From NCBI RefSeq assembly GCF_029873635.1, contig NC_080419.1, forward strand, positions 65,576,323 to 65,640,322: a stretch of DNA of 64,000 nt, written 5' to 3'. The stretch is from Malania oleifera (Eukaryota; Streptophyta; Magnoliopsida; Santalales; Ximeniaceae). This document shows positions 1 to 11,153 of this stretch, in pieces; the first letter of the stretch is position 1; the number at the start of each line of letters is the position of its first letter. Under the pieces are notes generated by a model that saw only the letters and a list, made by a program, of their open reading frames with translations, was not told the DNA's origin and made no database searches. Position numbers and translations under genes: made by a program.

Positions 1-914
1 AAGTTGTCCTAATTCACTCCATTCGTGATACCAGATGAAGCGAAGAAACCTGGAAGCTCTAAAGGGGTTTGAGGATGGAGATCGGTAGGCAGATTGTGAT
101 CATGCAGTTGTAAGACTTTGCTACGTTGGTTGATAAAGCCACGGTAGCAGAGGAGTGTTTTCTAGAGGATGTAAAGGTTCAGGTCTCGAAGAAAAGGCCA
201 GTGCCTCCTAACTCTTTGTCTGGGGTAGGATAGGGTAATTGGAAGAAGAACAGTGGTGGTATGTCCCAGAACACTACATGTGTTCAACGTTGCTCTTTGT
301 GTGGTAAGAAACGCCCTGGGTAGTGTTGGTTGTCTATAGGGACTTGTATGTGGTGTGGTAGACAAGGGCATCAAATGAAAGAATGTCATGTGTAAAGGAA
401 AAGTGGAACCTCGCAGCAGCCATACAGGGGTGATACTCAGGAACAGCTTAGTGGTCAACAAGGGGGTACGACCCAGGCTAGGGTGCATTCTCTGACTCCA
501 GCCGATGCTAAGAACGCGGGCGATGTTGTCACAGGTATCATTTACATGCTTTCTCATAAAGTTGTTGTATTATTTGATTCTGGGGAAATGCATTCTTTTA
601 TTTCCTGTGGATTTGTTAAACTATGTGGGTTAGAGGTGCGATTGCTAGATTATGAATTGGTAGTGGCTACACCGTCCGGGTCTGCGATTGGGTGTAGTAG
701 TGTAGTTTGTGACTTCCCGATTGAAATACAAAGAAGGATTCTACCCGACGACCTTGTGGTGTATGACATGTTTGGCTTTGACATCATCTTTGATATGGAC
801 TGGTTGTCACCCAATTATGCCAATATTGACTGCCACAGGAGGGAGGTGTTGTTCAGACCTCCTGGAGAGTATGAATTTCAATTTTTAGGGTCGTGTGTGC
901 ATTATGCACCATGA
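1..914 (+). pseudogene. Ty3/gypsy (Tekay-like) gag C-terminus and protease, broken
   Basis: This is the end of gag and the aspartic protease of a plus-strand LTR retrotransposon whose 5' half lies before the window. A zinc knuckle of the form C-x2-C-x4-H-x4-C is readable at 345-386, as in retrotransposon nucleocapsids that package RNA. Stops interrupt the frame before it. From 483 to 914 the protease region is open, with Asp-Ser-Gly near 575-583 where the family has D-T/S-G, followed by the usual hydrophobic stretch ending in a 'DMDWL' version of the family's G-M-D-W-L. The start at 483 is only the first open stretch, not a real initiation site. The protease motif survives, but the surrounding frame is closed, so this is a dead copy. 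The Tekay clade assignment rests on the downstream chromodomain and the long LTR. Confidence 0.85.
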
Positions 915-926
915 ATCCTTTCTGCT

Positions 927-2376
927 ATGCAAGCTAGAAGGTTACTCCTTGGAGGGTGCCAGGGGTATCTAGCATTTGTGAAAGACACGCCAGTAGAAGA
1001 AAATAGATTGGAGATGATTGCTGTAGTGCGCGAATTCCCTGATGTATTTCCAGAGGACTTGCCAAGTTTACCTTCGGATCGTGAAGTCGAATTTTCCATA
1101 GAATTAAATCCAGGTACGGCACCGATATCAAAAGCTCCGTATCATATGGCTTCAGCCAAATTGAGAGAGTTGAAAGATAGCTTCAGGAGCTGCTAGACAA
1201 GGGGTACATTCGACCCAGTGTTTCTCCTTGAGGAGCACTGGTGTTATTTGTGTAAAAGAAGGATGGGTCGATGAGAATGTGCATCGACTACCGAGAACTA
1301 AATAAGGTGACGATAAAGAACAAGTATCTGCTACCTAGGATCGATGATTTGTTTGATTAGCTTCAGGGCACGCAGATCTTCTCTAAGATTGATCTACGGT
1401 CTGAGTATCACCAGCTGAAGGTGAAAGCGGAGAACGTCCCGAAAACTGCATTTCGAACCCGGTATAGCCATTTTGAATTTATGGTTATGCCTTTTGGTTT
1501 GACTAATGCACCTGCAGCATTTATGGATTTGATGAACAGGGTCTTTCATTAAATATCTAGACCAGTTCATCGTGGTATTTATTGATGATATCCTAGTGTA
1601 TTCTAGAAGTGCTACAGAGCATGAAGTTCATTTGAGGCTGGTATTGCAAATGCTTAGGGATAAGAGGTTGTATTCTAAGCTAAAGAAGTGCGATTTTTCA
1701 CTAGAACAAATTGCATTTCTGGGGCAGGTAGTGTCTAAAGAAGGTGTATCAGTGGACCCGAGTAAGATTGAAGCAGTAGTGGACTGGGCGAGACCGAAGA
1801 ATGTTTAGGAGGTCGGAAGTTTTATGGTTCTTGTAGGTTACTACCGTCGGTTTGTAGAAGGGTTCTTCAGTTTAGCAGGTCCTTTGATGAGACTCACATG
1901 AATGAACGTGAGGTATGATTGGATGGATGAGTGCGAGTTGAGTTTCCAAGAGCTGAAACGGCGACTAGTCACTACTCCAGTTTTGACTCTTCCATCCAGT
2001 GTTGGTGGCTTTGCTATTTATAGTGCTTGGTTGTGTTCTAATGCAGCAGGGCAAAGTAGTTTCTTACGCTTCTCATCAACTCAAAGAATACAAGAAGAAC
2101 TACCTGACCCATGATTTGGAATTAGCAGCGGTAGTGTTTTGCACTGAAAGTTAGAGGCACTACCTATACGGTTTAAGGTGTGAAATTTTTACTGACCATA
2201 AAAGTTTTAAATACTTTTTCAACCAGAAGGAGCTCAACATGAGACAACACAGATGGCTTGAGTTGATTAAATACTACGATTGTATTATTAGCTATCACCC
2301 AGGTAAGGCTAATGTGGTAGCCGATGCTCTGAGTCGAAAGTCTATGGATGCGTCTGTTTTGGTAGTGGGGCTTTAG
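927..2376 (+). pseudogene. Ty3/gypsy reverse transcriptase-RNase H, broken
   Basis: Continuation of the polyprotein that would copy the element RNA into DNA. Recognisable in order: the pre-RT segment ('P-I-S-K-A-P-Y', about 1120-1140), the RT fingers ([11 protein letters not shown], about 1270-1305), P-F-G-L-T-N-A (about 1490-1511), and the catalytic box Phe-Ile-Asp-Asp at 1578-1589, the gypsy form of Y-x-D-D. The RNase H/connection end reads '[16 protein letters not shown]' at about 2293-2340. There are in-frame stops around 1230, 1250 and 1360, and a one-base frameshift near 1550 just before the catalytic box. The aspartates remain but no continuous protein can be made. The order PR-RT-RH-IN identifies Ty3/gypsy rather than Ty1/copia. 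Confidence 0.9.
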
Positions 2377-2388
2377 CAGCAGATCTGT

Positions 2389-3922
2389 ATGGACCTTGAA
2401 AGATTGATTTTGGAGGTAGTGGAAGGAAACCATCAGGCTATTCTTACTAGCTTGGTGGTACAGCCAACTTTGCAGGAGAGGATCCGTATGGCGCAAAAGG
2501 AGGATCCTGAGTTGGTTGAGGTTATGGAAGGAATTCAGAAGGGGTTGAAGCCAAATTTCAGTGTCGCTGGCGATGGGATATTGAGATTTTGCGGCATGCT
2601 TTGTGTACCGAATGATGCTGTGATTAAACGGGTCATTCTGGAAGAGGCACATCGTTCACTCTACACTGTACATCCTGGTAGTACGAAAATGTACCGGGAT
2701 TTAAGGGAATCATTCTGGTGGTCCAACATGAAAAGAGAGAACGCCCATTTTGTAGAGCAGAGCCTGACATGTTAGCACATTAAAACGGAACATCAGAGGC
2801 CGAAAGGACCACTTCATCCACTCGACATCCCTGAGTGGAAGTGGGAACATGTCTCTATAGATTTTGTGATGGGTTTACCTACGGCGGTGCATGGGCAGAA
2901 TGCCATATGGGTGATAATGGATCGGCTGACGAAGACTGCACATTTCATTCCAATTAGAGTAAGCTACCTTTGAATATACTGGCAAAACTTTATGTGCAGG
3001 AGGTGGTACGACTCCATGGTGTCCCTATTTCTATTGTTTCAAATCAGGATCCGCGTACATCTCATTTCTGGAAGAGTTTATAGGATGCCTTAAGATCGCG
3101 ACTGACGTTCAATACGTCTTTTCACCCGTAGAAAGATGGACAGTCGGAGAGGACTATTTAGGCGTTAGAGGATATGTTGCGGGCTTGAATACTGGATTTT
3201 GATGATAGTTGGATACAATATTTACCGCTTGTTGAATTTGCATATAACAACGGTTACTAGGTGAGCATAGAGATGGCACCTTATAAGGCTTTGTATGGTC
3301 GTCAGTGTCGATCTCTGTTATACTAGGATCAGGTAGGTAAGCGGTAGATATTGGGTCCAGAATTAGTTCAGCAGACCTCCGCAAAGGTCGAATTAATGAG
3401 GGAAAGAATCAAGATAGCTCAAGGTCAACAGAAGAGTTATGCTAATACTCGTCAACGAGAGTTGGAATTTGAGGTAGAAGATATGGTATTTTTGAGAATC
3501 GCTCCAATAAAAGGGGTGATGAGGTTTGGGAAGAAGGGGAAATTAAGTCCTCAGTATATCGGGGCCTTTTGAGATCCTTGAAAGGATAGGTTCGGTTGCT
3601 TACCGAGTGGCTCTACCTCCAGCACTATCCAGAGTCCATGTTTCATGTGTCTGTACTGAGGAAGTATGTACCAGATCCATCACACGTACTAAGTTACGAA
3701 CCTCTAGAAATTAGTGATGCCTTATCCTATGAGGGAGTGCCAGTGTAGGTATTGGATCGGAAGGTTCAGCAGTTACAGACTAAGGAAATACCTCTCGTAA
3801 AGGTATTGTGGCGTAACCATGCAGTGGAAGAAGCTTCAAAGGAATTAGAGTCTGATATACACCAGAAGTACCCACAGTTATTTGATAGTACACGGTTATA
3901 TAGTAGTGAAGATGGTATAGAT
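2389..3922 (+). pseudogene. Ty3/gypsy integrase with chromodomain, broken
   Basis: Integrase portion of the same polyprotein. The zinc-binding HHCC region begins near 2640 ('HRSLYTVHPGSTKMYRDL'), but the first Cys of the usual C-L-T-C is Ser and a stop follows the second Cys (about 2760-2776). The catalytic core shows 'SIDFVMGLP' (first Asp, about 2855). The second catalytic Asp, normally in S-D-R-D-P, is replaced (S-N-Q-D-P near 3037). The C-terminal module (3351-3572) has the 'GVMRFGKKGKLSPQYIG' stretch. At about 3749-3890 there is a chromodomain-like tail (V-L-W-R-N-H-x-V-E-E-A) ending Y-P-Q-L-F-D, typical of Tekay/Del chromoviruses. A stop at 3746 separates it from the upstream frame. Confidence 0.88.
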
Positions 3923-4138
3923 TAAATGGTATGATCTTCAGGAGAGTTTTATTTATGTATGTAATCTTTCGAAGTATCTTTTGTGTAACCATGGTATTCC
4001 TCTGCCATATATGAGGGTATGTAATGAATTTGGCCCAAAGTCGCTTTGTAGGTGACTGTCGACTCTTCTGTAGAGTGGAATTATAAGAAAACATTTTTTT
4101 TAGCAATGGTTAGAAAATTTCAAGGATGAAATTCTTCT

Positions 4139-4151
4139 AAGGAGGGGAGAT
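4139..4151 (+). other. Polypurine tract before 3' LTR
   Basis: A purine run (AAGGAGGGGAGA, then T) directly precedes the LTR start TGTAAAGACCC. This is where plus-strand DNA priming occurs in LTR retrotransposons. Confidence 0.75.
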
Positions 4152-4180
4152 TGTAAAGACCCAAACCCGTAATAAGCTGG

Positions 4181-4401
4181 CTTCATCGACGAAGGAGTCA
4201 CATTCATTGATGAAGTCCTTCAGAGCCTCCTCGACAAAATTCAGAGCATCGTCAAGGAGGAGATACCGTGCCGGTCAGAGAAATATCCAGATTTGGGCTT
4301 GGCAATGAAGGAATGGCTTCGTCAACGAGCTATGTAGTGGATTCGTCGACAAAGACGTCGCCTCGTCAACGAGTTTGACTCGGTCAAAGGCTCTATAAAT
4401 A
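4181..4401 (+). promoter_or_regulatory. LTR palindrome cluster and TATA box
   Basis: About seven imperfect copies of a T-C-R-T-C-G-A-C-G-A core (for example near 4185, 4319, 4341 and 4363) lie within 200 bp upstream of TATAAATA at 4394-4401. The layout matches an LTR promoter. That the palindromes bind a factor is inference. Confidence 0.6.
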
Positions 4402-4437
4402 TCCATTTTGGTTGCTTAGAAGCTAAGTTTCTCCCAA

Positions 4438-4498
4438 AGCTCTCTCTCTCTCTCTCTCTCAACCAACGAAATTCCTCTCTCTCTCTCTCTCTCTCTCT
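4438..4498 (+). repeat. (CT)n microsatellite in LTR
   Basis: Two CT runs separated by a short non-repeat stretch, about 40 bp downstream of the LTR TATA box. Similar CT tracts sit at the same place in other LTRs of this window. Confidence 0.9.
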
Positions 4499-6196
4499 AA
4501 GATTCTTTGTCGTTTGACGTCTGTTTCTAAAAACAGAAGTTCCTGCAGAGATCAGAGGAGGAAGTTCTACAACTTTAGAGGATTGGATCATTGTTTTGAG
4601 GATTTTTGGGTTTTCCCAAAAATCGAGATAAGTATCTAATTTCAATTTTGATTAATATTTGGATAGTAGTCAAAGTTATAGTAAGGTTATGTTCTGTGGT
4701 TTTTAGGTTTTGAGGATCCCGGGTTGTCCGTTTGGATCATTTTCGTATGTCGTTTCACTTTATGTTTAAGGTAACGAGAATTTGATTACAACAACATTTT
4801 TGGAAAACTAAACCGCTAAAAAGTTAGTTTATACTTATATGTATGATTTAACTAATTATTTGCTAAATTCCACCAAGTAGAAATGCCAGTTTTACGATTT
4901 TTTGATTTTTGGTAAAAACGAGGATTTTGGCATATTATCTCCAAATTTTACAAAAATCATGTATTTGCATGTATATTGTAGTAGGAGATGCTTGAATCCT
5001 TTACCTTTTCATTTAAATGTTGTTTACTGGATTTTTATGATTTAGCAGATCTTTGGACTAAACTCGTGTGATATATGTTGAAATGGAAATGTATGAATTG
5101 TCTATACTATGTATATGAGATATGGGAACTGAAGTTCCATTTTTCTATACTGAAATGTGGAAAATAGAGGCCGGTTATACATCGAGCTATATTTGTAAAA
5201 AAGGGTAAACCGAGTGGATCGCATGGTTTGTACCGATGTGATGATCTGAATTTTTGAAAATAATGGAATTGCACAGATTACTATATTTTGTTATAAATTG
5301 TATATATGATACTGGAACCATAGCTTGCTACCAAAAGAAGTTGAAAAAATCTTCAGTGAAGAAGTTGAAAAATTTCAGTGATAGGGTTGAAAAATACTCT
5401 AGACTATTATAAGTACAGTGTCGATGCTAACAGTACAATAACCATGCATGAGGGATCAGTATGGGTACTTGAGATAGTCGACCTGTGAGGAGCTAGTAAG
5501 TTGCTGGAAAAATAAACTAGGGGCTGTCAGACTATAAAAGATGCTCAGCTTTGTTTGTACGAACAGGACACTGTCAGAGGTATCAGTGCACAACCCGTGC
5601 CATGGGGGTAAACAAGCAAATTGTCATACCAAGCTGGAAGTTGTTCTAATATTCATATGCATGATTTAAATACTTGAATGTGCAGATAAATTTTATATGA
5701 TACAACATTATAAAGAAATGTTCCATATGTATGAGTTTTTATGAAAATATGCATATATGCAATCACACACTGTTGTAACACTTTCTTCCTTATTGAGAGA
5801 TGTCTTACCCCATTATACAACCTTTGTTTTCAGGTCCATCAGTACGTTGGTTCTAGTAGCAAGAGGGACCGGGGAGATTGTTTTTGGTTTAGCTTACGTA
5901 AGCGTTCAAATCATGTATTAAACTTCGATGAAGTTCCTTTTTGGAGGGTTGTAATAACAGGTCATATTCTATGTTTGAATTTATGTACTTGAGGATGTAA
6001 TAGTAAGCTCTGGTATAAGTCTAGCAGAAATCCCAATGAATGTTTATATTTTTCCGCAGCATTTACGTTGTAATTATGTATGGTTTACACCCATATGTCC
6101 CTTTTTAGGGCGGGTTGTCTATGTTTCTTGAACAGGTACAAGTATTTTGTATTTCGGTTAATGGTGCAAGTCCGTATAAAGGGTCAGGTTGTTACA

Positions 6197-6533
6197 GTGT
6201 CAGTCTACTATTACTAGAGCTAGGGTTGGGATTCGTCGTGATGACGTCACTTGACACATCACCACCTAACACATAACACCCTATCACTGGACCAACCCGA
6301 AAACATGGATCACTGACGTGACAGTGATCCTTTCATCCATACAAAACGTAGTGCGGATTGTCGAGATTTGGTCACATATCTGGGCAATGTCACCCAGAAA
6401 ACGTGGTCCGGACTGTGTATTTTTCTTTTGTTCTCAATTCTTCTTTTCTCTCCCTCTCTCTTTAATCTATCTCCTTCACTCTCTATCTCTCTCTCTCTCT
6501 CCCTCTCCCTCTCCCACACACACACACACATAC
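6197..6533 (+). repeat. Dispersed/duplicated segment, left half
   Basis: This stretch matches 48668-49015 closely, starting at 'ttactagagctagggttggg' and including the run with TGGATCACT, the ACGTGGTCC stretch, a CT-rich tract and a CA microsatellite (6515-6530). It is cut in the CA tract by the solo LTR that follows and resumes at 10585. No coding potential is convincing. It may be an old duplicated intergenic segment or an unrecognised repeat. Confidence 0.7.
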
Positions 6534-7446
6534 TATAATGACCTACTTAGATATTCAAATAATAAAAGCAGAATAAATAAAATGGTCAACCCAAACCCAT
6601 GGGTAGCGGGGACACCTGTCATACACAGCGGAACCTAAGCAGCAGTAAATGTAAATCACATTCATCAACCATAAATTACATAATACCAGAGTCTACTATA
6701 TTCCCAAAGATACTGTGTTTATATATACAGTCTCCAAAATATCAAAATAAACCTAGGATCTTACAACAAAAATCTCCTGATCCTAGATCAGAACTCACCT
6801 TTTTAGTAGGGAAGCTCAACTCACTCAGCGGCGGCCCTGACTCGCCGGTCTCCCTAGGTTTCTTGAAAATCATTTAATATTCGGGGTGAAACACCTCTCA
6901 GTAAGGGTAGATAAATTAAAATCAGTTGTGTGGCAACATGAATATTTAATGTTGTAATACATATATCGCACGGTTAGATAAACATATAATTTCATACTTC
7001 CAAGTAATCATACTAATCATGTGTTATCTGATATAATCAATAATACTGAAAACTACCCAAGATGTATAGCTAGTTGTTGTCATGTATTACCCCCCATAAC
7101 GGGTTGTGCAGCCCGAAGGTGGGACCCAACAATGGCTAGCCGACCACTGCCGAGTCAAAAATGTCTGTAAGTATGATGGGCCTGCCACACCTTGGTCCGG
7201 ATTGCCAGGTGGATGTCTACAGCTCTACACTGAAAGCCACATCGACTATCCATCTCCCACCCCCTCGTGGGGTGGTTAGCACCAATCTGATCATAGATAT
7301 TTGATCTATAAGCTACGGTACCGTGCTCCTGAAACTGAACTAAACTAACATTCGGGTTCTGATAACATATAGTACATAAACATACATTGTTTATCATAAA
7401 TCAAATAATAGCATTTTCTGAATCTCATATTAATCATAATAATTAC

Positions 7447-7550
7447 TGCCTCGCACCGAAAACATGAATATATGCGGCCTTGCACCGAATAACATGAATA
7501 ATTGCGGCCTTGTGCCGATCATCAATTACAGCCTTGTGCCGAACATATCA
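7447..7550 (-). repeat. ~30-bp tandem repeats in antisense LTR
   Basis: About four degenerate units, each with G-C-C-T-T-G-C-A-C-C-G-A or close variant, spaced roughly 30 bp apart. The unit differs from those in the other LTRs of the window, although the place within the LTR appears equivalent. Confidence 0.65.
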
Positions 7551-8265
7551 TATATTCTGAAATCATAATTTACTACGCTTATCATGTTATTCCTGAAAAT
7601 ATTTGTCAGCATGCTTTATCTTGTAAATTAAACTTAACATGGTATAATATATATATATAACAATATTCATGCCACACGAATTGAATGAAACCATATATTT
7701 CGTTCTGAAATCACATTTCCTGTACAATTGCAGTATTTTCCCAAACTTACATTTTCACAATTATACTCATATATAAACACATGCTTACTAAAAATTATTG
7801 TACTATTAGATAATAGTAATTTCAATGAAAATTAATTGTTTTAATTTATCCCCTTACCTGGCAATTGAAAAGCCCTTCTATAATGCTGGTCTTACACCCA
7901 TAGGAAACCCGAAGCAGTACCCTGAAAATTATAATTCCCAGAACTAAACTTCAGTATTTATTTGAGTACATCATTTCCTTTAACTGTGGAAAGACCAAAT
8001 TTAGAATAAAATGCCTTACCTCAACTCAGGGATGAATTTCAACGGAGTTCCACCGACGATTCGTTCCAGCAGATATGCAGAGAACTTCTCCAGGAGCGTC
8101 GTGGTGGCTTCAAATCCTCGAACCGATGGAAATTCGGCCCAAAATCGAAAAGAGAATGGTGGAGAACCAAAGGGAGGAGAGAGAGAGTGTAGTGACCCAA
8201 AGAATAATAGCATTTTAATAATAAGAGGGAGAGAAAATACATACAGAAACAGAAGGAGGTTGTAG

Positions 8266-8523
8266 ACTTTGTCGACGAATGCTCAGCGTTCGTCGATGAC
8301 ATTGCATTTTGAGGGAAATAAAAATTTCAGAAAATTTCCAGGGTTTCGTCGACGAACACAGGGTTTCGTCAACAAATACAGGGCTTCGTCGATGAGAAGA
8401 TATCGAAAGACGATTCAGGCTTCTCTGAATTTCGTCGACGAATATAGGGCTTCATCAATGAATTTACTAAAGGATTCTTCGACAAAGTGACGTGTCTCGT
8501 CGATGAACCTCGCCCTATAAATA
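8266..8523 (+). promoter_or_regulatory. LTR palindrome cluster and TATA box
   Basis: Exact or near copies of TCGTCGACGA at about 8271, 8347 and 8432, with degenerate ones between and after, precede TATAAATA at 8516-8523. A CT-rich run follows at 8560-8590. Confidence 0.65.
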
Positions 8524-9029
8524 GTGGAAACCCGGGATTTTTATCATTTTCACCACGCCTCTCTCTCTCTACGCCACTTTCTCCCTTCTCTTTTCGATTT
8601 TGGCCCCACCAGTCGTCGGATCGACGATCCAAAGCTACCACGATACTCCTGGCGGAGTTCTCTGCAAATTTTTTGGAGCAGATCGTCAGGAAACAGAGTT
8701 GGATTTCATCCCAAATTCAGGGTAAGACCTTTTAACCTATTTTTGGCCTTAAGGCAGTTATATGAAATAATGTAGGCAGAAAAATACTGATATTATGTTA
8801 TGGCATATGTTGGTTTCAGGGTGTTTTGTAGGAGGCCCTGCGGGTGTAAAGCTAGTATCTCATAGGGGCTTTTCAAAGTTAAGGTAAGGGAAATATGCTA
8901 TGCTAGGTATTTTTAGAAACATTATACAATTTATTTAATTATAAAAATTATGTATTTAGTATGGTGTGGCTTGTGAATATGAATATGTTACGGGTATATG
9001 CTTTACGAATGCTAGTTTCATGATTTTAC

Positions 9030-9190
9030 GATTTTTAGTACCATGATTATGTGAATTTCAGTACTATGATTTTATGGATTTTAGTACCATGATTATATGG
9101 ACTATAGTACCATGATTACACGAATATCAGTATTATGATTATGCAGCTTCAGTGTTATGATTACGCAGTTCTCAGTATTACGTATGAACT
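9030..9190 (+). repeat. ~30-bp tandem repeats in plus-strand LTR
   Basis: Six or so degenerate units containing CAGTACCATGATTA or variants, spaced about 30 bp apart. An AT-rich unit quite unlike the GC-rich units in the LTRs at 14474, 23266 and 49138. Confidence 0.7.
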
Positions 9191-9248
9191 ACAGTTACAG
9201 TTTATGCAGCATCATGGTTATTTCAGTACTTCAGAATCATGGTAAATC

Positions 9249-9285
<37 letters not shown>

Positions 9286-10225
9286 GATATCAGACCCCGT
9301 TGGACTTGCAGCTACAGAGCACGGTACCGTTGCTATAGATATTATGTTACTTTATGAGTGCAACCACCTATTTAGATAATACATGGTAAGATCGATCACC
9401 TGGGCCCTTGGAGAGGTTAGGCTCCCCATCCAGATAGGGGTTGAGGTGGGCAGATCGATTGACGGAGTACAATGATTTATTCCTGGTTGGCCAATCAGGG
9501 TAAATCCAGCCTACGAACCGCACAACCTTGTCATGAGAGGGCAAGTCATGACACACAGATAGCCTAAGGGAACAGTTTTAGTTACTATTACATACGTACG
9601 GATTTACAGAAACAGGGACCATACTTATGTACACTAGAAGTACTTTGAATTATAACCATAATACTATTATGTTAAGCAATAGGGAAAAATGGATGGTGTA
9701 TTTTATTATTTGTACTGTACTTTTGTACTCAGTTATTCATGTTTATATGAAAACAGATTTCATGATATATAGTAGCTCATTTGCTACACACTAGTAATAG
9801 CATATTTCTTCTTACTGAGCATTGGCTCATTCCAGTGTTGAAACATTTTTCAAGTGATCCAAGTAGGCGAATAGACCAGGCTCGCAGATAGAGGGGCGTC
9901 TATAGTGCCCTGTCAGCGAAGTGAGTATGTTTTGGGAGAATTTTGTATAACCTAGCTAGTTGAGGGTATTTTTGGAAATCAATGATATGTGTATATTTTG
10001 GGAAACATTTGGTACTATGGTATTGAGTGGTATTGGTTTTGTATTGTATGTAATGGTTTGTGGTTATGTTTATATGATTTTGGCTTCTGGCTGCTTAGGT
10101 TTATGATCGAGTTTTTCCCCTGGATGGTATCAGAGCATGTAGATTAGTATATATATCAGTTTATTAAGCAGGTGGTTATAGAGAGGGTTTTGTGCCGAAA
10201 ATTATGCTTAAAAATGAAGTTCGGA

Positions 10226-10500
10226 CTATTTATACACTAGCCTTTGTCGACGAGCCACGTCACCTCGTCGAGGAGGTCAAGAAGGCTCCTCATTGATGAA
10301 CTTTCCCCTTCATTGATGAAATTCAGAGTTGCCCAAAAACCCCTCTTGGTATCTTCTCGTCGACGAAGCTCACCCTCATCGACGAGACCCTATGTTATCC
10401 TCATCGACAAATCCTCTGTATTCGTCAACGAGTCCTTGATCTAAATTTCTCGGTTATTGCTCCCAAAGTGCAATGTCGTCGATGAATGCGAAGCGACCGT
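10226..10500 (-). promoter_or_regulatory. Antisense LTR palindrome cluster and TATA box
   Basis: On the minus strand TATAAATA (10226-10236, read reversed) is preceded upstream by a dense series of TCGTCGACGA-type palindromes (for example 10238, 10262, 10358, 10377, 10406, 10426 and 10477). Belongs to the split solo LTR 6534-10584. Confidence 0.6.
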
Positions 10501-10584
10501 TGATGGAGTCTGCTGCCTCCTTCTATTTTTGTTTCCATTTCCCTTCCTCTCTATTTAAATACCATTATTATTTGGATCATTACA

Positions 10585-10649
10585 CATATATATATCTCTC
10601 GATCCCTCTTTTCTCTTTCTTATCTCCCTCATCTCGCTCATCTCTCATA

Positions 10650-10717
<68 letters not shown>

Positions 10718-10783
10718 GTCTCCCTCATCACCCTCATTTCTAGCAGCTGTGGGTGTCGTCATGGCTTTGACGCACTCTAGTAG
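10585..10783 (+). repeat. Dispersed/duplicated segment, right half
   Basis: Resumes the segment interrupted at 6533. It matches about 49012-49137, including the 'TCTTATCTCCCTCATCTCG' stretch, a long CT microsatellite (10651-10714) and the end near GTGGGTGTCGTCATGGC. No gene. Confidence 0.7.
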
Positions 10784-11153
10784 TGTGACGACCCAACAAT
10801 TCATACTATTTTTTTTTTATTATTATTATTTTTATAAAAGCTATAAAACTATATTACTCTGATACCCCTGTAATATCTACTATAACATCTCGGTCCCAAA
10901 ATGGGCACTGAGGAATACCTATTTATAAGATAACACACCTATGCAGCATAAAACATAAAGTCATATGACTATAATTAAAATACCAGAATTTAGTATTTTC
11001 CCAAAACATTTATACATACACATCCTCCCAAAAATCCTCCACAAGATCTCCTAAAAACTACCAATAAATATATGCCCCCAAAATACCTTCCCTTCAGACA
11101 GGGCAGTACAAATATCCTCTCTATCTCTGAAATTGATCTGCTCGTCTCGTTGG
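10784..11153 (-). mobile_element. Truncated antisense LTR fragment
   Basis: Begins TGTGACGACCC, the inverted-end form seen in the antisense Tekay-type LTRs (23266 starts TGTGATGACC). It continues with the kind of sequence found 300-400 bp inside those LTRs (CAGACAGGGCAG, compare CAGAGAGGGCAG near 14773). It contains a primer-site-like CTCTGATACC at 10857-10866 followed by TGTAATATC, so the LTR could instead start at 10869 with a primer site before it. The fragment is cut at 11153 by the Athila-like LTR. Confidence 0.5.

Larger units (their letters stand above)
4152..6196 (+). mobile_element. 3' LTR of the plus-strand Tekay-like element
   Basis: The LTR begins TGTAAAGACCC after the polypurine tract and ends GGTTGTTACA, giving TG...CA ends and 2045 bp. 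Inside: imperfect TCGTCGACGA-type palindromes at 4181-4380, a TATA box at 4394-4401, a CT microsatellite at 4438-4498 in the presumed start of the transcript, then AT-rich sequence. The 5' LTR is outside the window, so the target-site duplication and LTR divergence cannot be read. The stretch has no host gene; short open frames in it look accidental. Confidence 0.8.
8188..10180 (+). mobile_element. Plus-strand solo LTR nested in the antisense LTR
   Basis: Begins TGTAGTGACCC and ends GGTGGTTATA (probably a mutated ...TTACA). Length is 1993 bp, in line with the other LTRs. GAGAG stands on both sides (8183-8187 and 10181-10185), although the left side is GA-rich so this could be partly chance. 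Removing the interval restores continuity of the surrounding antisense LTR against 25030-25090. Inside: palindromes 8266-8510, TATA 8516-8523, a splice-donor-like AGGGTAAG near 8720, ~30-bp repeats at 9030-9190 and a TA microsatellite at 9250-9280. A primer-site-like TGGTATCAGAGC occurs at 10125-10136, about 45 bp before the presumed end. An alternative is that the LTR ends near 10124 and a scrap of internal sequence follows. Confidence 0.6.
6534..10584 (-). mobile_element. Antisense solo LTR (Tekay-type), split by a nested insertion
   Basis: The left end reads TATAATGACC (a mutated TGTAATGACC) and the right end GGATCATTACA, so the LTR lies on the minus strand. Its pieces 6534-8187 and 10186-10584 total about 2.05 kb, the same as other LTRs here. 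Flanking 5-mers are CATAC (6529-6533) and CATAT (10585-10589), one mismatch. The parts align with the LTR at 23266-25401: polypurine stretch, palindromes and reversed TATA. No internal coding region is present, so it is a solo LTR. It contains ~30-bp repeats at about 7447-7550 (a GCGGCCTTG-type unit). The uninterrupted relative at 48668-49137 serves as empty site. Confidence 0.7.

Noticed and set aside
8183..8187. GAGAG as firm proof of a target-site duplication
   Set aside because: Kept only as supporting evidence because the left flank is a GA-rich run where GAGAG is expected by chance; continuity of the surrounding LTR is the stronger argument.
10473..10862. 129-codon open frame over the CT microsatellite
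   Set aside because: Mostly Ser-Leu from a CT repeat, spanning the border of an LTR and a duplicated segment.
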